From Nymphaea colorata (lineage: Eukaryota; Streptophyta; Magnoliopsida; Nymphaeales; Nymphaeaceae), in assembly GCF_008831285.2 (NCBI RefSeq), contig NW_022205095.1, positions 1-36,622 on the forward strand: a stretch of DNA of 36,622 nt, in the 5' to 3' direction. The position numbers were made by a program, and so were the translations under genes. The stretch's first letter is position 1. Each line of letters begins with the position of its first letter. Under the pieces are notes generated by a model. It was not told the origin of the DNA, did not search any database, and saw only the letters and a program-made list of their open reading frames with translations. Shown here one piece after another: positions 21,142 through 31,271 of the stretch.

Positions 21142-22903
21142 TCATTTAATTAATCCCTTTTTGGAAAAGGCAATAAGTTGATTGTATTGTTCTCCGATAT
21201 GATGTTTTCCTTGAAACTTTCCCTGAGGAAATTGATGATCTTTCCATTTTATGAAGGCGTCGTCACTAAAACGTTGATTTGATCTTTCCTTTCGATCACG
21301 ATTTCAAAGGGAGTGATGAATTCAAAGGGTTCTCCGTCTATCTGGAAAGAGATAATCTTATTTGAGCTTTAGATTGCAGTCTGATGCTTTTTCCCTGGCC
21401 CACCTGGAAAGGCACTTCCATTCCGACCTGCACTTGTCCCATATGCAGCACATCGGTCAGTCCAATCACCTATATCACTCCATCACTGAAAGATTCCTTT
21501 GCGAAAGATGATTTAGAGTCGGTTTTCCATAGTTCTGTCACTCCTCCTCCCCAATGCTCGATATTCAAAAGGATTAAATTCTCATACTCATCGATATTGA
21601 CTTACTTTCCGTCAATAAACATGTTGAAATGCTCGGTTAGCAGTGTCTTGTTTTGATTCTTAAGCAGATCCAGTGTTCCGATTTGAGTGTAGATGAGCTT
21701 GTTACTGAATTGGGAGAAAAACAGTTGAGGATACTTCTCACGCATATCATGAAAATCTTTGCAGATCTTAGCATCGAGTCCTATTCCAATATAATTGTAG
21801 ATGGTAAATTATCGGTGGTCTTCCCCATTGATTGTCATCTTCCATCGGTCCAGCTGCTCATTCTTCCCCAGAGCAAAATACTAGTTTAGAATATCACTTG
21901 CATTTATTTACTAAATCGAACCACCCCACCCCAGGGATCGCGATAGGTCGTTGCCAGTACCCAGAGGAATGATGGCGGCAGGTGGGTTGTTATCCTTCCA
22001 TCGAGGAATCGTCTTGACGAAGTTCATCACACTGCAAAAAGTGCCATCACCGCCAGCGATCAAAAGAAAAAGATTTGGGACCTCGCTGAATAGTTTCAGC
22101 TCTAAATTGTGGAATAAATACTCTAGAGACCCTCGTCGAGGATGGAGATGACTTGGAGGGGATTGAGAATGCGGTAGAAAGCGTTGATAAAGTTATTCCC
22201 TATCTGTCCTCCTGATTTTTTATTAATCAATACTACAACTATATGTTTGCTTGGGTCGCAGTTGATGCTGATCTTATGGTCCTCTTCCGAATCGTTATCC
22301 TCGCTTCCTGATGTTTATCCTTGATTGAATGCTGCAACTTCTTGAGGGTGCGAAAGGCATTAGTGGTAAATTAATGCTACTGCATTTGATCTCGGTTGGC
22401 TAGAGGATGAATTTGCGTAAAGGACCGAAGTCACACTAACAACCGTCACCATTACAGAGGGCATGACGCATGCGGTTGCACCATAGACATATGTAACTTT
22501 CAATTCCCGAGCAAACCTCAGCACAGATGGAGCAATTGCTATTGGCTATGTAACTGCACTGTCTCCATTGGTGGTAAAACTTGCTCGCATTATTCTTGGC
22601 AACGATATATTTGCAATCAGGTTTTCTCAATTTCATGAATCTGCAGATTTTGTGTATGATGATGCCGCACTTCTTGCACTCCAGGATATCCGAAAACCAT
22701 CCATTGGTCAATTTTCCACAGAGATAACAGAAATAGAAGGATTTTTGTTATGATTTTTCCCATTTATGCTTGGATGATCTGAACTAGTTTCGCATTATCT
22801 TGTCCTCGATGCTGGCCTTTGAGAGGGTTTCAGGCTAGAGGATGAAAATGCAGGCCACTACTGCTATTAGAAGAGCTATCACCACAGGTATCGTAAAGAT
22901 CAT
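21142..22903 (-). CDS. Diacylglycerol kinase, epsilon-like, membrane anchored
   Basis: Phosphorylates diacylglycerol to phosphatidic acid. The N-terminus has one membrane helix (IPVVIALLIAVVACIFIL), then FRSSKHKWEKSEQKSFYFC, as in vertebrate DGK-epsilon. C1 domain 1 is CYLCGKLTNGWFSDILECKK with GIIIHKIC. C1 domain 2 is FYHQWRQCSYIANSNCSICA with YICLWCNRMRHALC, then CDFGPLRKFIL. The catalytic domain has the nucleotide-binding LLIAGGDGTFCSVMNFVK (glycine motif at 22040-22054) and AAIIPLGTGNDLSRSLGWGG. The accessory domain shows DVLHMGQVQVGMEVPFQVGQ, GKSIRLQSK and QIDGEPFEFITPFEIVIERK. Length about 585 aa. The end (FSKKGLIK, TGA 21142-21144) needs one extra T in a T-run. Other frame breaks occur in the middle. 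Confidence 0.93.
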
Positions 22904-23169
22904 GCTACGAAGGCAATTAAATATTATGATTTGACCTCGAAATAATATCCCATGCTATATTTAAATTTCGCAATTCAAATCTACTCTCAAAAATGAACCA
23001 AAATACTCTTTTTACTTGATTACAAATTGAAACTGTCCACAATCAAAAAACCCATGAATATCGATAGTGTACAGTTATTTTTTCAAATTATTTTGCAATC
23101 ATTGAAGAATTAATGATTTAGATAGATTGGTTGGGGATTATAATAATCAAAACCGTCATAGTTAGGTTA
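22904..23169. promoter_or_regulatory. Divergent intergenic region, DGK / kinase-like gene
   Basis: A 266-base AT-rich spacer with no ORF of note. It holds GGATTATAAT at 23135-23144, exactly 25 bases before the plus-strand ATG at 23170. The same 10-mer lies 25 bases before the ATG at 29039. Confidence 0.45.
23135..23144 (+). promoter_or_regulatory. GGATTATAAT promoter-like element
   Basis: Ten-base element 25 bases upstream of the kinase-like ATG, repeated at the same distance before the HEAT-repeat gene. Its TATAAT core and position suggest a TATA-type or start-site element of a gene with a very short leader. This is inference from two instances. Confidence 0.4.
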
Positions 23170-23871
23170 ATGGAGGTAATTCATAGATATCATGGCGCCT
23201 ACCCATTTTTTCTCGATCATTAAACGGAACAGACATACCTAGAAGTCTTAAAGCAGAATCTAACCCAAGAGTAAATTGCCTACTAGAAGAATCGATACAA
23301 AATGCTTAAAGAAATAGATCATGCTAATTTGATAAAACTAGTCAAAATATATCGAGAGTAATCCTCCCTTCACATACTTTATGAATACTTCCCCATTCCT
23401 CTGGATAAATACGTCGAAGAGAAAAGCAAAAATGCCAAAATAATTAAAAAACTCACATACGGTAGCTTTACGAATGTTCAACAGCACCGTGATAGGATTA
23501 TCGATATCTTCGTCGAAGCAGAGATCAAAACAGATATTAGCATCCACAGCATGGCTGTTTCGAGCCTCCAAGAAGGAAACATCAAATTGTTTATGGACCC
23601 CTCTGCGGAGTTTCATAGCTTAATTCAATAAAATCGCGAGCTTACATAAAGCGAGGAGATCCTATAATTCAAAATATACCTTAAGGATTTCTACAAGGCA
23701 TAGAAAAAGAGATTGATTATCGATTTTGAAGAGTTATTGGAAAAATACTTCGGAAAAGGTTACAAGGTCAGGAGCCAAATCATCCAATTTCGTAATTAGC
23801 GGATCTAAGTTGGTCTTCATCAATCAACAACATTAACATGTAAGGTAGCATAAGAATCATAACATGGCTGA
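23170..23871 (+). CDS. Protein-kinase-like domain lacking catalytic motifs (pseudokinase)
   Basis: Starts MEVIHRYHGAYPFFLDHE. The helix C and hinge part is clear: KMLKEIDHANLIKLVKIYRE, then SSLHILYEYFPIPLDKYVEE, as in Ser/Thr kinases (MLKEIxHPNIVKL..LYLVxEY). The C-lobe counterpart reads SIHSMAVSSLQEGNIKLFMD, aligning to IHRDIKPxNIL..GxIKLxDFG, with HRD as HSM and DFG as MDP. No obvious glycine loop is seen. The region after the activation segment is short (LKDFYKAEKRLIIDFEELLE, KYFGKGYKVRSQIIQF). Stop at TGA 23869. The next frame starts at 23864, so both could be one gene split by a missing base. Predicted to bind partners rather than phosphorylate. Confidence 0.6.
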
Positions 23872-25301
23872 CTTGTCTCATGAGAAATAGCTTAAAGGAT
23901 AAGCCAAAACCACTATAAGGAATTCTCCGAATAAAATCGACAAAAATGATAAAGCTGAAGAGATTAAGAGAGAATAAAGTAAAAGAATATGAAGAAAATA
24001 GAAGAAATAAAGAATGTGCTGAATAGGTTCTAAAATAAAACTCCTAACTTTAACCAACAGCCATAGAACAGAATAACTCCCAACAAAGTCACATAAGTGC
24101 ATCACAACAACAATCATGGCATCACTTCTAGGATATTAGCATTCTCCTAAAAATAAAGCCTCACAATTAGCATCGTTAACATCACGAAAATATGAAAAAT
24201 CAGCCACATTTAATTGGCATGGCTCATAATCATCATATTCCAAACGTTGATTCTGTCATTTTCAAGGAGACCACCAACGATAAAACGCCCAAGAATAATA
24301 GTCGCAAGAATATTGAACCAGTAAGAACTAAAATCAAAGACTGAAGAGTCAAAACAGTAAAATAAGCCAAGGGAACAAGGTAAAACGAGTTTCAACTTTA
24401 AAAGAAGAAGAAAATATTCAAAAATCTGCTCCTACCCACGATAATTAACACAACCTAATGACTCCAATCGGCAAATTTAAATTAAGATCATACCGAACAC
24501 TTCGAAAAGTAATTTAACGAATAGCATTCCAAAGAAGGCGAAGGAATGTAAAGCCTGAAGAGAAGAAAGAGGAAAAACACAATAAATATAAGATGAAGAT
24601 AACTACTTCCCATGAATTTTAGATCGAAGGCACAGGAGAGCCTCAAATAAAAGAAATTGAAAAAGATATTATGGAGGCATCAAATCAGGCAGAATCACAC
24701 TGTCCTAATTCAATGATAAATCCAATGCATTTAAGATCGAAACAACTGAAATCCATGAAGTTACTTAGCCAGTAATACGGAAAAGACTAATTCCGAATCT
24801 CTCACTCTACTACCAAAAGTGGCTAGCCAGTAATAGATATAAAAAGGTGAACGATAATACAAGCAGCGTAAATCTTAAGACAAATAGCTACCAACAGCTA
24901 TCAAGTAGCAGTCATTCGCAGTAGCAAAAGGATAGCAGCTAACATAGCACAAGCGTGAAGCAGGCCTTCTAGAATGATCATTCATCATAGGCCATCACAT
25001 AGAAAATAAGATAAGCAAAGAGCAAGGCTGAACATGCATTGAAGTAATACGCAAAGAGAAGAGCCAACTAGCAGTGATATTTCATTCTAATGTTCATCAA
25101 ACAGAGCAATTCAGTATCAAAATGATAGAGAAGCAAAAATTAACATTAGACAAATGCAAGAGGCAAGTTTATCCATGTCCTCTATTCTTCAATTTAAACT
25201 CTATGCTCTTCGGTAAGAACATAGATACTGGTTTCAATAGATATTTCCCTTAATAACTAAATTATTTATAAGTCAATTTCTGGTTGTTAGATAAAAGGTG
25301 A
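23864..25301 (+). CDS. Glu/Gln/Ser/Lys-rich disordered protein or C-terminal tail of the kinase-like gene
   Basis: From MADLSHEKELKGEAKTTIRN the sequence stays open under UAR=Glu with several frame shifts. Segments include EYEENRRNKECAEEVLKENS, NVDSVIFKETTNDKTPKNNS, FEIEGTGEPQIKEIEKDIME and SYQQLSSSSHSQEQKDSSEH. A final more globular piece after a break near 25074 (NLNSMLFGKNIDTGFNRYF, NYLEVNFWLLDKR) ends at TGA 25299-25301. No domain is recognised. The overlap with the preceding stop (8 bases) makes it likely that this is the tail of one roughly 700-residue pseudokinase protein. Confidence 0.5.
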
Positions 25302-25391
25302 CTGGTTAATGATTGTTTCATGAATGGGGGCACTTTGTAATGTTTTGATTTAGCAAGTTAAAGGTTTATTGGAATAATTATATCTGCGTCG

Positions 25392-26278
25392 ATGAGTGAA
25401 GCAGTTCTGCACGGAAGTCCCCCAAAAAAGCGAAGAACCCAAACCCAACCAACCATCTATTGCCTTTTTGGCTCCACAAATCTCTAACAACTTTCCAGAC
25501 ATATCATCGCAGTCCCTCCAAGACTCAAAAATGGAAAGAAACAGCCGAAAGCTCCTCCTCAGCGCCCTCGGAAGGCAGCATCATTAGCGAGATCTAACAA
25601 CTGGGAATGCCATAGATTCCGAAAGTGCAGCAAACGTACCACTGTCGCAAGTGCTTCAAGGAATTGGAGGAAGCGTAGGAAGTGGAGGGAGTTTGCTGCG
25701 AGTGCAAAAACCTGGCCAGGCTGACCTCCAGTGCCAATTTCGAAAGATTCGTCTCATATCTGCTGGATTTCAAGACGGGCTCGCGCCAGTCGTACCGCCA
25801 GGAGAGCAAATTGCGCCGCATCGAGTCCATCTAAAGCATCCAGAGCTTCACACTCGACCGAATCCACGACTCCCAGATGAGGCCCAACATCCCGCACATC
25901 CCTCACATTCGCAGGGGGGAGAAGTGTTCCAATCACTGGAGAACACGCTAGGCTACAGCAAACGCAGTGATTTTGTGGAGTGCGCTAGCAGTGGGTACTT
26001 TTGCAACGGTTGCTCGGTGGAGCCGATAGTGGGACGGCGGTTCCACTGCCTCACCTGCGAGGACTACGACCTGTGCGAGAAGTGCTACTTCTACCTGGGC
26101 ACAAGCACGACATGAAGAGCTTCAAAGACCAACCGCAGGATATCGCCAACAAGGCTCGCCTCGGAGCCATCCAACGCAGCGAATCACTTCAAAATACACT
26201 CCCTTCCTCTCCTCGTCAATCAGGGATTTCGAACAGGCTTCTAAGCTGTTCCGTACGACTGCCCTGAGGCACATCTGA
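25392..26278 (+). CDS. ZZ-type zinc-finger protein
   Basis: About 295 residues. The N-terminus has SPPKKRRTQ, a possible nuclear localisation signal. A zinc-binding pair follows (TYHCRKCFKELEEAEEVEGV, then CCECKNLARL), then a helical Arg-rich stretch (SYRQESKLRRIESIESIQSF). The ZZ finger is SSGYFCNGCSVEPIVGRRFH with CLTCEDYDLCEKCYFYLG and, after a one-base break, GHKHDM supplying the His pair. The tail reads SIRDFEQASKLFRTTALRHI, TGA 26276-26278. ZZ fingers bind histone tails, N-degrons or other peptides; which applies here is open. It is followed after 53 bases by the phosphatase gene on the same strand. Confidence 0.8.
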
Positions 26279-26331
26279 TATTTATTTATATTTGCACTCC
26301 CTCTTCCGCCCACTGTGCTATATAATTTGAT

Positions 26332-28983
26332 ATGAGCATCGAGCGACCATTCGTGATCTACTCAACAGACACCCATTTCTACGTATCCCAAAATAAACTC
26401 AGCTAAATCTCGAAACCTACCTTCGCTGCCTCCTTCGTCAAGATCAACCGCCTCACATCCAAAGTATCGATCTTGGGAGAGGAACGATTTGTCGAGTAGG
26501 TGGGTCGGTAGAAGGCACTGAGGGAGGAAATATACTTGGTGATGGGAGTGCTGATCATCAACCACGAGCCGTATCTGGTGATCGTGAGAGAGGTGGAGCC
26601 GGCAGCTACACTCAACACTGAAAAAGTGTACTGTATAAAGAAAGTGGAATACATACCCTTCAAGCATAAGTTCCTGTACCGGTCAGTCAACCAGGGCGAA
26701 AACGAAAAAGTGATCCAGTAGCTCAGCGAAAATGTCATCCAGGATAACTTCTATTTTTGCTACGGGGCGGACTTCACCCTCACCTCGCAGAAAGCTCTCC
26801 AGAAGAGAAGCACAGAGAGGAAGTACTTTTGGAATGAACATATGCTGCAATTGTTCATTCATTATAATTACCCTTCTGCTGGCGCATCCCGGTCGTTCAA
26901 GGCCACGTGAAGGAGATATACTGCGAAAACAACTATTTCTCCTTCTATTACTGCCTGATCAGTCGGCGGAGCAAGTACATGTCAGGGACTAGATTCAACT
27001 CACGCGGGATTGATACCAACTGCAACCCTGCAAACTTCGTATAAACCGAAGAGATATTCATCTGCCACAACTACCTCTTCTCGCATGTTCGCTGAGAGGA
27101 TCGGCGCCCATCTACTGGCAGCAGGCCGAGTTCGGCGCCCCATCAACTTCTCCCACACCGACGATTAAAACATCTTCGCCATCGAAAGGCATTACGAATT
27201 CCTCAAAAAAGAGTACCAGAGCAATATAGTCACCGTCAATTTGCTATCAGCGCGCAAGTCTCCTGAAAGGAACTCAAAAACGTAAAGATTAACATTTAGA
27301 GAATGGAGTTCTATCTATACAAGGCACTGCCATCGTAGCCTTACCTCTTCTTCGATCTCAACGAGGAAATCAAAGACAAAGACAACACACGCACAATCGA
27401 CGCATTCGTGCGAGCACATGCCGAGTTATTGGCTCCTGAGTAGAATTCCTTGCATTGACCGTTACACTGGCAAGATCTTCCGCCAGCAGGCCATGTACCT
27501 GTATCCTAACTGAGAATGTCCCGGGTGAACTGCCTGGACTGCATCGATCGCACCAACGTCATCCTTTCGCGGGTGGGCGCGCTCTACCTGTAGCAGGTGG
27601 CGGCCTACGTAAGTACGCCTGTCCACAGCTAGACAGCCACACCAACATGGCATAGAAGAGACTGACCCTCGATCGAACCTACCTGGAAGCAGTGGCCGAG
27701 GCTTGGGTGGAGCTGGGAGATAGGGTGAGCATGATCTACTGCGGAACGCTCAGCATCGCTTCGCATTTGACCAAACAAGAAGAAACCTCTTTCTTCTCCT
27801 TCCTCACAGGAGGAGTGAAATCAATCAATCGCTATTACAATGCATCTGTTAGGATCCTCCCAAACAGCAAGCCATCGACTTTTTACTAGGCCGTAAGGAA
27901 GAACTTTCACGCACCTCTTATTTCGATGACAATATCACAAAAAACGTTATCGAAGAGGTCAAGTATTGCACATACGAAGAGGCAGTCATGTTCATCCTCA
28001 CTTGGAACTGCAACACCGTCGATCCGTAAAAACTGTCCCAGAGAGACAGGGAGAAGCTATTTGCCTTCCCTCCTGACAAGACAGACATCCTGGTGATATG
28101 TCTTCAGGAGATGGTGGAGCTCAACTCCTTCAACGTCCTCATCGGCAGCTCTGAGAACGTTCTCGACCATTGGCGACGCATGATTGAATCATATCTGCAC
28201 GAGATCAGCTCAAACAAGGCATTCGTGTTCCTGACTGGGTACGACATGGTGGGAGTAGCTACGCTTGTATTCGTCAGTGGAGCACTGTACAACAGGGTGG
28301 CACTGCAGGAATGGAAGTAAGTGAAGACGGGTTTCAAGAACAACCTGGGCAACAAGGGAGCCATCACTCTTTCCTCCAAATCGACAGCTCTTACCTCACC
28401 ATCATGAACTGCCACTTGGCTGCTGGAGAGAACGCATCATCCGAAAGACAGCAGGACATCCAGTACATCCACAATGATGCCATCTGCTAGCGTGAAAAAC
28501 GCCGCCTTTTGATAAGAGTTAGTACCGCTTCTTCATCGGAGATATGAACTTCAGACTTGAGGCCAAGAACGAGCATGTGCGGGAATTGCTCTACACGATT
28601 GAAAAGAACGACGCGCAGAAGAAGCTGACGAAGTCAGACATGCAGACCTACCTTTCCACCTTGCTCCAGAAGGACGAATTCTTCCTCAACAACCGCACAG
28701 GCGTCCTTTCTCTCTACCGCGAGGGCAACATCTACTTCCTCCCCACCTACAAGTACGTCAAAAAAGAGAAAATTACGACACCAAACGCACGCCTTCTTGG
28801 TGCGATCGCGTCCTCTTCTACGCACAAGACCCCAACAAAATCGTCATCCTCAAATACTGGGATGTGGACTGCTACCAATCCGACCACAAGCCAGTGACAG
28901 CAGCTTTCAAGTTGTTGCTGAAGAAGGAGGACCCAGACCGGAAGAAGAAGCTAATGGAGACCTACATGTAGGCGATTGATTGA
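26332..28983 (+). CDS. Synaptojanin-type SAC1 + inositol polyphosphate 5-phosphatase
   Basis: About 875 residues with two phosphoinositide phosphatase domains. SAC domain: ALREEIYLVMGVLIINHEPY, YMSGTRFNSRGIDTNCNPAN, FVETEEIF and the catalytic VNCLDCIDRTNV (CX5RT, 27531-27554). 5-phosphatase domain: FILTWNCNTVDP, ILVICLQEMVELNSFNVLIG, YDMVGVATLVFVSGAL, VKTGFKNNLGNKGAI, NCHLAAGE, RFFIGDMNFRLE, YFLPTYKYVKKE, KRTPSWCDRVLFYAQDP and YQSDHKPVTAAFK. All key motifs are intact. The enzyme should strip phosphates from PI(4,5)P2 and related lipids, which drives uncoating in endocytosis in other eukaryotes. Unlike animal synaptojanin it ends soon after the 5-phosphatase (METYMEAID, TGA), with no proline-rich tail. 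One 20-nt intron, several frame breaks. Confidence 0.95.
27609..27628 (+). other. 20-nt intron in SAC/5-phosphatase gene
   Basis: GTAAGTACGCCTGTCCACAG interrupts the SAC domain between VAAY and LDSHTNMAEKRLTLDRTY. Removing exactly 20 bases keeps the frame and gives a continuous SAC-type sequence, so this is one of the two best-supported introns in the window. Confidence 0.8.
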
Positions 28984-29003
28984 TGCATTAACCTTGCAAT
29001 GTC

Positions 29004-29013
29004 GGATTATAAT
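29004..29013 (+). promoter_or_regulatory. GGATTATAAT promoter-like element
   Basis: Same 10-mer as at 23135, again with exactly 25 bases between its end and the next ATG (29039). It lies in the 55-base gap after the phosphatase stop. Confidence 0.4.
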
Positions 29014-29038
29014 TTGAATAGATGCAGTAGGCTAACGA

Positions 29039-29936
29039 ATGCGAAAAAACCTCATGCAGCAGCTGCACACCCTCACCTCCTGCACCTGGCAGCAACAGAT
29101 AGATATCGTCAAGGGACTTAAAATCACCCCGCAACTCATCAAACTCATCAGCTGCAGAAATTACTCCTCGGAAATGGCTGCTCTCTTCGCCGCACATAAC
29201 CCACGCGCGAAATTGATTGCCGCGCTGGCTGATTTCCTTGTGGAACTCTTCTCGACCTCCGCCAATCAGATCGTTCCTTTTGCCAATTTGCTAGTCACTA
29301 ACGAATGCCTCATCAGATTGCTGGCCAGTGGCAACAAGGTAAGCTTGGATCAATGTAGGTAGTAAGCAGTCAGCCAACGAAATCATGAAAAGCATCATCA
29401 GTCATCTAGATTTCAGGGGCAAGGCAAAACATATCAAATTCGTTCATACTCTTGAGCAAGAATTTTTAACATCTAAGAATATTTATGTCCGAGAAAAAAT
29501 TAGCTTGTATTTTCTGCTCATCTCCACATCATATTACTACTCCACACACGATGCCCTTTCAGATTTCGAGAGAAAAATCGTTAAAGAGGGCCTTCAGGAT
29601 CCGAATGAAAAAGTAAGAGCAAATATGAAGCAAATCTTGGAAAATATTCATCATTTCGAAAAGGAAAATAACTTTGCGTAACAAGAGAAGGGGCAACATT
29701 AGAAAAGCACTGATAAAGTCTCCATGAAGAGCACTAAAATCACAAAGACTATAAGCCAAAACAAAAGTTTTAGAATTTTAATCAATTCTTCTATTAATCA
29801 ATCGTCAGTCATTGAAAGTTGTGTTGAACATAGAAGGAAAAAAGAGCAAAAGAGCAATGCGAGAGTAGTCATTTGGGTTTTATCTTTAAAGGTTGAGAAG
29901 TGGTAATTCATGGAGCACGGTTCACATTGCATATGA
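29039..29936 (+). CDS. HEAT/TOG-like helical repeat protein
   Basis: About 285 residues, almost entirely alpha-helical. Exon 1: LMQQLHTLTSCTWQQQIDIV, ISCRNYSSEMAALFAAHNP, LADFLVELFSTSANQIVPFA. After an intron: SANEIMKSIISHLDFRGKAK, NIYVREKISLYFLLISTSYY and LQDPNEKVRANMKQILENIH. The last follows the HEAT pattern (DxxxxVRxxA) typical of TOG domains in CLASP and XMAP215 proteins, which bind tubulin. A basic Ser-rich tail follows. TGA at 29934-29936 overlaps the end of the convergent gene. The CLASP link is tentative. Confidence 0.6.
29339..29369 (+). other. Candidate short intron in HEAT-repeat gene
   Basis: Donor GTAAGC follows GGCAACAAG. Two acceptors are possible. TAG at 29358 gives a 20-nt intron like others here but leaves a frame mismatch. 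CAG at 29369 gives 31 nt and keeps the frame into SANEIMKSII. Confidence 0.6.
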
Positions 29937-30600
29937 ATGCTTGCAAGAGTTAATCTAAAGTGGATACCTCTAAAAATAAGATAGTGATTAACTCTATTGC
30001 GAAACAATCCAAACTCTCACGCCTTTTCTCAACGAAAAAAGAGGAAAAATAAACTAATCTTGTGCCAAGATGTTTAATTTGGTCTTATAGACCATTTTAA
30101 AAGGAAAAAGAACAAAAGTTATTATGTTTTGCCAGTAAATGCAGCCACCATGATCGAACATGTACAATTGTGTATATTTAGGCCATAAAGAACTAGCATG
30201 TTGCGGTTTGCTCTTACCCACCATCATCAGCTTGAATCCTTCCTTTTTCATAGCTAAGACATCCTAATTATCAGTGAGTGCTAAGGTAACCCGATAAAAA
30301 TTGTTACTGCTAGACTCAATAGTGGCAAACCTGCAGCGATTTTTAGAGTAGCCTCTTCCTAGTAAGGGCAATAAGAAGGTATCAACGATGGTAAAGGCTA
30401 TGTGCCAGCACATATAGCATTCCTCTATAAAGGAAAAGGAAGTCAGAATGGCAGCCATCGCTATCATTCCCAACTCAAATCGAAATACCCTGAATAAGTG
30501 CTTACAGCTCTCCTCTGCCTGTCTGATAAGTCCTTTCCAAAATTCTTTTACTAGCTGAGTCTGTTGACCCTTCGTTAAAGATTTCTATCATAGACCACAT
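29922..30600 (-). CDS. Unknown membrane protein, about 225 aa
   Basis: Starts MWSMIEIFNEGSTDSASKRI, then after a frame break (near 30500) has hydrophobic helices (GMIAMAAILTSFSFIEECYM, WHIAFTIVDTFLLPLLGRG) and a second region (LYMFDHGGCIYWQNIITFVL, FPFKMVYKTKLNIL). The frame continues to TGA 29922-29924 but may end earlier. No family recognised. The Cys/Trp-rich first helix pair is the main feature. Confidence 0.5.
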
Positions 30601-30691
30601 TAATCCCTTAAGTCTTCCAGTAAAAAAAGTAGCGTAACGATCAGTAAGCAGGCAATTTGTTAAAAAAAGTCAACATGCTAGCTACTTGAAG

Positions 30692-31219
30692 ATGAGTTAT
30701 TCTTGTTCTCAACAAAAGGTGCCAAACTTGAACCGACTTGGCGAGCTTACTCTTAATCACTCTGAACTGGACTGCAAGCAAATCAAAAGTTTACTTGGTT
30801 TGTCCCAATTCCTATGCGATTCAGATCTATTAATGGAGTATAAGATTCTGATGGAGCAGTTGGCAGCAATAAGCGGCAAGCAGTTTCTTACTGCACTTCT
30901 TTAGTCTTTAGCATCATCGGTACTGGCTAGGAGTCTAAAGCACGAGAGTTCCAGGATGCATTGCTTATATAGCTGCTGTAATTAAGGATAGGAAAAGCCG
31001 AAAAATAAGAAAATGAGGATATGGAGACAATAGCAAAGTGTATAATGAGGTATATCGCAATAGCTAGTCGATCAAGAAGAGAAATGCAGCAATATAATTG
31101 CTAGCTAACATAAACCCCTCTCTTTTGGAATAATGGCTCAACCAGGAAGAAATCCAATTGATATACACTTCAAAGCTTCACCGGAAGAGGAAGAAAACGA
31201 AGTATTGTTTTATGATTGA
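30692..31219 (+). CDS. Unknown helical protein, about 175 aa
   Basis: From MSYSCSQQKVPNLNRLGEL through CKQIKSLLGLSQFLCDSDLL and MEYKILMEQLAAISGKQFLT, then after a frame break EFQDALLIELLELRIGKAEK and MRYIAIASRSRREMQQYN, ending in an acidic ASPEEEENEVLFYD at TGA 31217-31219. Predicted to be all helix. No family recognised. Convergent with the LRR gene, 52 bases between stops. Confidence 0.5.
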
Positions 31220-31271
31220 TTATTATCTTTTTCATTTCATTATGGATAGTATATATCATAGTTCTATTTGG

